Part shown: positions 58,552 to 64,000 of the stretch, piece by piece | Position numbering within the stretch: the stretch's first letter is position 1 | Layout of the letters: each line of letters opens with the position of its first letter | Assembly (NCBI GenBank): GCA_965276715.1 | Contig: OZ255622.1 | Location: forward strand, 4,154,001 to 4,218,000 | Length of the DNA stretch: 64,000 nucleotides | From: CAXTPV01 sp965276715 | GTDB taxonomy: Bacteria > Pseudomonadota > Alphaproteobacteria > Acetobacterales > Acetobacteraceae | Direction of reading: 5' to 3' | The notes under the pieces: generated by a model | What the model was told of the DNA's origin: nothing | Seen by the model: only the letters and a program-made list of their open reading frames with translations | Databases searched by the model: none | Translations under genes and position numbers: made by a program

Positions 58552-61194
58552 ATGACGCTTCTGCAGATCCGCCGATCGCGCTCGACCGGCTACGTCCTGG
58601 GCGGCCTCGCGGCCCTGCTCGCCATCATCGTGGGCCTCACCATCCACCAGGCCCATACCCAGGCCGCCATGGTCGGCATGATCCGCCACACACGCGACGT
58701 CATGGAGCGCGAGTCCGATCTCAAGATTGCCGTGCTCAGCGCCGAAACCGGTCAGCGCGGGTTCCTGCTCACGGGCAGGTCCGATTATCTGCGGCCCTAC
58801 CGCGAGGCGACGCGGCGGCTGCGCCCGCTCGAAGCGACCTTGTCATCCCTTCTGGCCGACAGTCCGGCGCAGCGCGCGCTGCTGGAGCGATTGCTGCCCA
58901 TCATCGACCGCAAGATGGCCGAGATGGACGCGACCCTCGATGCGCACGCTCGTGCCGGCAGCGTCGCGTCGCTGCGGATCGTGGGCACCGATCTCGGCCG
59001 GCATCTGACCGAGCAGATGCTGGCCCTCCTCGACCAGATGCAGGTCGAGGAGGATCGCATCCTGGCTGCCGGCAACGCCAGGATCGCGCGCAATCTCGCC
59101 TTGTCGGCCTCCTTGACCAACGGCGGCGCGGCGCTCGCCTCGCTTTTCATCATTCTCGGCGGCTTGCTGCTCCGTCGCGCATCGAGGCGCACGCGCGATG
59201 GCGAGGAGCGCTACCGCCTGCTCGCCCAAAACGTCAGCGACATGGTCGTTCGTGTCGACCTCGATCTGCGTCAGACCTATGTCTCGCCGTCCTCGGCATC
59301 GGTCTGCGGCTACGTGCCGGACGAGCTGATCGGGCGACGCTGGATCGAGCTCGCGGATGCCGACGATGTCGATTCCATCGAGCGTCAGCTCGAGCGTCTC
59401 TGCAACGGCCGCACCGAAACCGAGCTGCTGACCTTCCGGATGCGTCACAAGGACGGTCACCTCCTCTGGGTCGAGACCGCACTCAGCCTGGTTCGCGACG
59501 ACAGTGGCAGGCCGGTGTCGATCATCTCGTCGATCCGCGACATCTCGAGCCGCAAGGTCCAGTCCGACGAGCTGCGCGTGGTCAATCTCGAACTCGAACG
59601 TCTCGCGCGTCATCTCGCCAAGGCGCGCGATCGCGCCGAGCGGGCGAGTTCCGCCAAGACCCGGTTCCTGGCCGGCATGAGCCACGAGCTGCGCACGCCG
59701 CTGAACGGCATCATCGGCTACGCGCATCTGTTGCGCCTCGAGGGTGGCCTGGCCGAGCCGCAGGAGGAACGCGTCTCCAGCATGCTCGCGGCGGGCGAGC
59801 ATCTGCTCGGCATGATCAACCATGTGCTCGACCTCACCGAGATCGAGGCCGAGCATGTCGACCTGCAGACGACGCGCATCGATGCCGCGGCCAGTGCACG
59901 CGACTGCCTCGCCCTGGTCAGGCCGGCCGCTTCGGCCAAGGAGCTCGAGCTGCGCCTCGTCATCGACGAGGCCGCGCCGCGGGCCATTGTCGCCGACGCC
60001 GCCCGCCTGCGTCAGATCCTGCTCAACCTGCTCGGCAACGCGGTGAAGTTCACCCGGGAGGGCTCGGTCGAGATGCGGCTGCTCGCGGGTGCCAACGGCA
60101 TGCTTCGGATCGAGGTCGCCGACACCGGCCCGGGGATCCCGGCCGATCAGAGCCATCGCCTGTTCGGAGAGTTCGACCGGCTCGATGCCGCCCACGACAT
60201 CGAGGGCGCGGGGCTCGGCCTTGCCATCTCCGGACGCCTCGTCTCGCTCATGGGCGGGACCATCGGCCATGCCGACCATCGATCTGGCGGCAGCGTGTTC
60301 TGGATCGAGTTGCCGATCGGCGAACTCGGCGAGGCGGCCGACGGGCTCACGGTCGAGCCGGCCGGCTTCTCGAAACGCCGGTTGCGGATCCTGATCGCCG
60401 ACGATGTCGCGATGAACCGAGACATTGCCCAGGCCTTCCTGCGTGCCGCCGGCCACGACACGGTCGTCGTCGACGGTGGCGCTGCCGCGATCGACGCCGC
60501 GCAAGCCGGCGGGTTCGACGCGATCCTGATGGACGTGCGCATGCCCGACATCGACGGGCTCGAGGCCGCGCGCCGGATCAGAGCCCTCCCATCACCTGCC
60601 GGCTCCGTTCCGATCGTGGCGCTCACCGCGCAGGCCTTCAGCGAACAGGTCGAGGAATGCCGGGCCGCAGGAATGAACGGGCACCTGTCCAAGCCGTTCG
60701 CACCGGACGCGCTGCTGCTCGCCATCGAACGCGCGGTCGCGATGGATCCGGCGTCGCTCGCTGACGCCAACCGGCTCGACGCGGAGTTCGCGAGCCTGCC
60801 GGTCTTCGACCAGATCGCCTTCGGACACACGGCCTGTTTCCTCGATGCGGGAGCGGTCGAGCCCTACCTGCAGACCATCGCCGAGCGCGGCGAGACCCTG
60901 CTGCTCGGTCTCGGATCGACAATTGGGGACATCGCACTGGCGTCCGCCGCCCATGAATTCGCCGGCAGCGCCGGCATGTTCGGCTTCTCGCGCGCCTCCG
61001 AGATCGCCCGGCGGTTCGAACGCGCCGTCCAGACCGCGTCACCCGACGCGGCGCGCATCGGCCGTCAGCTCGCCGCGGCGCTTGCCGACACCATGCCTGC
61101 CATCCGGAACGAGATCAGCCTTTCGGCCGTGCAACCTTGCGCGGTCGAGACAGTAGAGGCCAGGGGCAGCACACACGATTGGTCGTCGGCCTGA
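58552..61194 (+). CDS. hybrid sensor histidine kinase (CHASE3-PAS-HisKA-HATPase-REC-Hpt)
   Basis: An 880-residue inner-membrane sensor. TM1 about 13-31, a CHASE3-like periplasmic domain 35-180 (ETGQRGFLLTGRSDYLRPY), TM2 190-208, PAS 219-335, HisKA with phospho-His378 (SHELRTPLNG), HATPase with N496 (LLGNAVKFT), DTGPGIP 524-530 and AGLGLAIS. A receiver follows with acidic D617/D618, phospho-Asp661 (ILMDVRMPD) and K714 (LSKPF), then an Hpt-like domain with His801 (AAHEFAGSAGMFG). It can thus run a full phosphorelay in one chain. No partner regulator gene is adjacent. ATG at 58552. Confidence 0.9.
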   Translation: MTLLQIRRSRSTGYVLGGLAALLAIIVGLTIHQAHTQAAMVGMIRHTRDVMERESDLKIAVLSAETGQRGFLLTGRSDYLRPYREATRRLRPLEATLSSLLADSPAQRALLERLLPIIDRKMAEMDATLDAHARAGSVASLRIVGTDLGRHLTEQMLALLDQMQVEEDRILAAGNARIARNLALSASLTNGGAALASLFIILGGLLLRRASRRTRDGEERYRLLAQNVSDMVVRVDLDLRQTYVSPSSASVCGYVPDELIGRRWIELADADDVDSIERQLERLCNGRTETELLTFRMRHKDGHLLWVETALSLVRDDSGRPVSIISSIRDISSRKVQSDELRVVNLELERLARHLAKARDRAERASSAKTRFLAGMSHELRTPLNGIIGYAHLLRLEGGLAEPQEERVSSMLAAGEHLLGMINHVLDLTEIEAEHVDLQTTRIDAAASARDCLALVRPAASAKELELRLVIDEAAPRAIVADAARLRQILLNLLGNAVKFTREGSVEMRLLAGANGMLRIEVADTGPGIPADQSHRLFGEFDRLDAAHDIEGAGLGLAISGRLVSLMGGTIGHADHRSGGSVFWIELPIGELGEAADGLTVEPAGFSKRRLRILIADDVAMNRDIAQAFLRAAGHDTVVVDGGAAAIDAAQAGGFDAILMDVRMPDIDGLEAARRIRALPSPAGSVPIVALTAQAFSEQVEECRAAGMNGHLSKPFAPDALLLAIERAVAMDPASLADANRLDAEFASLPVFDQIAFGHTACFLDAGAVEPYLQTIAERGETLLLGLGSTIGDIALASAAHEFAGSAGMFGFSRASEIARRFERAVQTASPDAARIGRQLAAALADTMPAIRNEISLSAVQPCAVETVEARGSTHDWSSA

Positions 61195-61278
61195 CGCCCG
61201 GCCCCTGTCATGACGCCGCCCGCACCAGGTGCAGGTGGTCGGCCGGGCCGCGGGCCTCGTCGCGCGGAGGAACACGAC

Positions 61279-61983
61279 ATGTGGATGAGAAACGAGCGCA
61301 TGCGCGGCGCGATGGCCCGCAGCCGCACCCTCCGGCGGGTCTTCATGGGCACCTCCAACCGCCTCCAGATGATGCTCCTGTCGGGACACAAATCGCCCCT
61401 GACCCTCTCGGCGTTGAAGGATGCCCGGCGTGGCGCCGAGCCGCTCCTCAGTCATGACGAGATGTTCGTCCTGCACGAGCTGGGCCGCGCGCAAAGTGCG
61501 CTCGACGGCGATTTCGCCGAGTTCGGCGTCTACCAGGGCTGCTCGGCGCGTCTGCTGTGCGAGGTCAAGGGCGACCGGCCGCTCCACCTCTTCGACACGT
61601 TCGGCGGCCTGCCGATCCCCAACGACGACGAGGGCAGGGTCTTCGCCGCCGGACATTTCAGCGCAACCCTCGCCCACGTCAGACGCAGCCTCGATGGCTA
61701 TCGCAACGTCCATTTCCACCCGGGATTGTTTCCGGCGACCGCCCGCGGCCTGGAGGATAGCCGCTTCGCGCTCCTCCATCTCGACGTCGATCTCGAGGCG
61801 AGCACCCTGGCCGGCCTCGACTTCTTCTACCAGCGGATGCTCCCCGGCGGCATCATCGTCACGCACGACTACTCGATCATCCCGGGCGTCGCGCGCGCCT
61901 TCGAGCAGTTCCTGCGCGACAAGCCCGAAACCATGATCGAGCTTCCCACGACCCAGGCGATGCTGATCAAGCGTGCCGCCTGA
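61279..61983 (+). CDS. TylF/MycF-family O-methyltransferase
   Basis: A 234-residue SAM-dependent methyltransferase. ALDGDFAEFGVYQGCSARLLCEV is the SAM-binding loop, PLHLFDTFGGLPIPNDDEG the FDTF[E/G]GxP motif of the family, and FALLHLDVDLEASTLAGLDFFYQRMLPGGIIVTHDYS carries the metal-binding D-x-D and HDY. Members methylate sugars of macrolides and surface glycans, so LPS or capsule methylation is likely. GGAGGAA precedes ATG at 61279. A terminator follows. Confidence 0.88.
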   Translation: MWMRNERMRGAMARSRTLRRVFMGTSNRLQMMLLSGHKSPLTLSALKDARRGAEPLLSHDEMFVLHELGRAQSALDGDFAEFGVYQGCSARLLCEVKGDRPLHLFDTFGGLPIPNDDEGRVFAAGHFSATLAHVRRSLDGYRNVHFHPGLFPATARGLEDSRFALLHLDVDLEASTLAGLDFFYQRMLPGGIIVTHDYSIIPGVARAFEQFLRDKPETMIELPTTQAMLIKRAA

Positions 61984-62008
61984 CCGAGACCTCCAAGCGG
62001 GCGCACAC

Positions 62009-62043
62009 AAAAAAGCCGCCCGGATCAACGAGCGGCCTTTTTC
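62009..62043. terminator. bidirectional terminator between methyltransferase and cold-shock genes
   Basis: AAAAAAGCCGC ... GCGGCCTTTTT: stem GCCGC (62015-62019) pairs with GCGGC (62032-62036), flanked by an A run on the left and a T run on the right. It can end the rightward methyltransferase transcript and the leftward cold-shock transcript. Confidence 0.85.
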
Positions 62044-62063
62044 GACATCATTGGCGCAGCCGA

Positions 62064-62786
62064 TCAGTCGACGCTGATCGCCGCCGCCTCCGGGCCCTTC
62101 ATGCCTTGCACCACCTGGACCCGGGCGATCTGGCCCTCGGCCAGCGTCGTCAGACCTGACCGCTCCAGGGCGGAGGCGTGGACGAAGATGTCCTTGCCGC
62201 CGTTCTGCGGCGTGATGAAGCCGAACCCCTTGGTCGCGTTGTACCACTTCACTGTCCCGACCATTTCCTCGGCCGAGCTGAGGTCGGGCGCGCGTCGTCC
62301 CGGCCCCGAGCGGAATCCGCCTGCGCTTCCGGCCGGTGCTCCCCCGAAGCCGCCCGGCCGCGGCCCACGCGGTGCCGGACGGGCCTGCGCGGTGCTCTCG
62401 TCGACCGACAACACTTCTGCCACCTGCCGCCCCTTCGGACCTTGCCCGATTCGGACCTTCAGCGTGGCACCCTGGCTCACCGTCTCATGCCCCGACTGCG
62501 ACAGTGCGTTGGCGTGCAGGAACACGTCGCCGGAACCATCGGCCAGCTCGACAAAGCCGAACCCTTTCTCAGGATTGAACCACTTCACGCTGGCATCGAC
62601 ATCGGGCCCGGACGCGATCACCTGCGACCGTGGTGCCCCGAAACCGCCCGGACCGGCGCGCGGCGGTCCTCCCAGCGGCGGCCGATCGCCGAACGAGGGC
62701 GGCGGGGAAAAATTGTCATCGTCAAAGCCGCCGCGGCGGGGGGAACGGGCGCTGCGGTCGGTCCTGCTGTTTCTCAACGTCGTCAA
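62064..62786 (-). CDS. double cold-shock-domain protein
   Basis: A 240-residue RNA-binding protein with two CspA-like domains. CSD1 about 64-128 (VKWFNPEKGFGFVEL with RNP1, DVFLHANAL RNP2) and CSD2 about 174-240 (VKWYNATKGFGFITP, DIFVHASAL). The N-terminal 50 residues and the linker are rich in Pro, Gly, Arg and Phe, a disordered RGG-like character. No ATG opens the conserved frame; TTG at 62786 is the first start, with others possible. Such proteins melt RNA structure at low temperature or in stationary phase. Confidence 0.87.
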   Translation of the reverse strand: MTTLRNSRTDRSARSPRRGGFDDDNFSPPPSFGDRPPLGGPPRAGPGGFGAPRSQVIASGPDVDASVKWFNPEKGFGFVELADGSGDVFLHANALSQSGHETVSQGATLKVRIGQGPKGRQVAEVLSVDESTAQARPAPRGPRPGGFGGAPAGSAGGFRSGPGRRAPDLSSAEEMVGTVKWYNATKGFGFITPQNGGKDIFVHASALERSGLTTLAEGQIARVQVVQGMKGPEAAAISVD

Positions 62787-63052
62787 TCCCGAGTATTAGA
62801 TGGTAAGGGCGGAGCTCGATCGGAAATCTGCTGGTCCTGGCAAAAACCCTGGCTTTCGAAATGGCCGTCGTAGCGTCCGTTTCCGCATCCTTACCATAGC
62901 GGTTTCGCACGAGTGCGACAAATCAGCGTCAAATTCAGCCGTCGGAGCGGACGTGGCGCGGTCCGGCACAACCGCGCTTTGCCTGCGATTTGACTAACGC
63001 CTATGAAGAGCCGGGCCGCCCCGGACGCGGTACACGGAGAGGAATCGAATCG
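62787..63052. other. divergent intergenic region
   Basis: This 266-base gap separates the leftward cold-shock gene and the rightward LpxR-like gene. It is less GC-rich than its surroundings and should hold both promoters and probably a long leader for the cold-shock RNA. I find no convincing gene, -35/-10 pair or RNA family in it. Confidence 0.5.
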
Positions 63053-64000
63053 ATGGGACGACCTGATCGACGCACGGCCTTGATCCCGGCCGTGACCTTT
63101 CTCGTCCCGAGCCTGTGCCTTCCGTTCGTCGCAATGGCCACCCCGCCCCAGGACCCGACCGCCATCTTCACCATCCAGGGCGAGAACGATGCCGTCTCGA
63201 CGCAGAAGGGCACCTCCGACCAGTACTACACCGCCGGCCAACGCCTCGGCTTCACCACCGGCACCGACGATTTCGGCGTGGCCAGACCGATCCAGGATCT
63301 CGGCCATTTCATCTGGGGCGACGGCGTCCAGCGCGTCAGCATCGATCTCGACCAGTCGATCTTCACCCCGCACAACACCCAGATCTCGCCGCCCAACCCG
63401 CACGACCGGCCATACGCCGCTGACCTGATCGCGACCATCCGGCTGCTCACCGACAAGGACACCAGCCGAAGCTATGTCGGCTTCGATTTCGGTGTGCTTG
63501 GTCCCTACGCTCAGGGCGAGGAGGTGCAGAACGGCTTTCACGACCTGATCGGCGACAGCCGCAACAAGGGCTGGGACTACCAGCTCCCCAACTCGCCCGT
63601 CTTCCAGCTCGAGGCCGGCCGGATCTGGCGCTTCCCGGTCGCGCGGTTCTACGGCATCTCCGCCGACGTCCTGCCGCAGGCCAACGCCGAGGCCGGCAGC
63701 CTGCGCGACGAGATCATGCTCGGCGGCCAGGTCCGTCTCGGCCAGGGGCTCGACGCCGACTACGGCGTCGCCCGGATCGGTCCTGGCATGGACGGCCTCG
63801 ATGCCTATGTGCGGAGGCGTCCGGTCACCTGGTACTTCTTTGCCGGCGCCGACGGGCAGGCCGTCGCCTTCGACGAGACCATCGACGGCAGCACCTTCCG
63901 CAGTGCCAGCCGGCACGCTGATCGTATCTGGGACGTGGGCGAGATCGAGGCCGGCGCCGCCATTATCTACCGGGGCGTCAAGCTGTCCTACTCGCAGACC
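63053..64000 (+). CDS. LpxR-family lipid A deacylase-like outer-membrane protein (partial)
   Basis: At least 316 residues, running off the right edge. A signal peptide (ALIPAVTFLVPSLCLPFVAMA) is followed by FTIQGENDAVSTQKGTSDQYYTAGQRLGF, the N-D and TDxxYTxG pattern of LpxR (DUF2219), then QSIFTPHNTQ and PHDRPYAADLI, the second signature. LpxR is a calcium-dependent 12-strand barrel that removes 3'-acyloxyacyl chains from lipid A. GGAGAGGAA precedes ATG at 63053. The N-D pair of the active site is present. Confidence 0.87.
   Translation, partial: MGRPDRRTALIPAVTFLVPSLCLPFVAMATPPQDPTAIFTIQGENDAVSTQKGTSDQYYTAGQRLGFTTGTDDFGVARPIQDLGHFIWGDGVQRVSIDLDQSIFTPHNTQISPPNPHDRPYAADLIATIRLLTDKDTSRSYVGFDFGVLGPYAQGEEVQNGFHDLIGDSRNKGWDYQLPNSPVFQLEAGRIWRFPVARFYGISADVLPQANAEAGSLRDEIMLGGQVRLGQGLDADYGVARIGPGMDGLDAYVRRRPVTWYFFAGADGQAVAFDETIDGSTFRSASRHADRIWDVGEIEAGAAIIYRGVKLSYSQT

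Noticed and set aside
1..64000. tRNA, rRNA, IS elements, prophage genes
   Set aside because: I looked for tRNA arm signatures, transposase motifs and terminal repeats by eye and found none that hold up; a tRNAscan and ISfinder search would settle this.

Overview
The window is 64 kb of GC-rich, densely coded chromosome. The gene content points to an alphaproteobacterium, most likely Rhodospirillales/Acetobacteraceae. Pointers are a DUF1013 (TrcR-type) protein, paired DUF465 genes, a hopanoid glycosyltransferase (HpnI), a ROSE-type RNA thermometer on hsp20, and a yfgM-bamB-der block. I see no rRNA, tRNA, CRISPR array, phage genes or insertion sequences. Genes are short-spaced and many neighbours share four bases of the form NTGA.

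Layout. 0-3 kb: possible purE start, two DUF465 proteins, DUF1013 regulator, thermometer-controlled hsp20, rpmE, a Spy-like periplasmic protein. 3-8.5 kb: a leftward CDP-deoxysugar operon (rfbF, rfbG, epimerase, reductase, FAD enzyme, a hydrolase-like protein). 8.5-18 kb: housekeeping and envelope genes (pdxY, AGE-family epimerase, CBS protein, cynS with an acyltransferase, mscL, secDF). 18-25.8 kb: Gfo/Idh oxidoreductase, vapBC, hydrolase, DUF1810, periplasmic binding protein, lpxB, 2-hydroxyacid dehydrogenase, a secreted GloVer-repeat protein. 25.8-33.6 kb: an idonate/gluconate-type locus (idnO divergent from idnD, sugar ABC transporter, LacI regulator) with hpnI coupled to its tail. 33.6-39.8 kb: gene relics, hisI-ygfZ, an LPS-core-like trio (heptosyltransferase, GT4, asnB) and a DoxX gene broken by a stop. 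39.8-51.8 kb: dihydroorotase, then two leftward operons forming a probable sugar-acid regulon: transporter + FGGY kinase + broken SDR, and cupin phosphoglucose isomerase + KDPG aldolase + shikimate-dehydrogenase-like + hydroxyacid dehydrogenase + UlaG-like lactonase + RpiR regulator. 51.8-54.6 kb: SDR, FMN hydroxyacid oxidase, second SDR. 55-58.5 kb: yfgM-bamB-der. 58.5-64 kb: hybrid histidine kinase, TylF-type methyltransferase, double cold-shock protein, start of an LpxR-type outer-membrane deacylase.

How the parts work together. The two operons between 41 and 51.7 kb each carry the same palindrome (GTAGT-3-ACTAC) in front of the first gene, and one ends in an RpiR/HexR-type regulator gene. 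This suggests one regulon that imports, phosphorylates and splits a sugar acid by KDPG-type cleavage. The idn locus has its own LacI-type palindrome between the divergent genes. Several genes have no usable ATG/GTG/TTG where homology requires the start; CTG (twice as CTGA overlaps) or ATC are the likely starts. Three genes are visibly broken, and one gap holds fused relics of two more.
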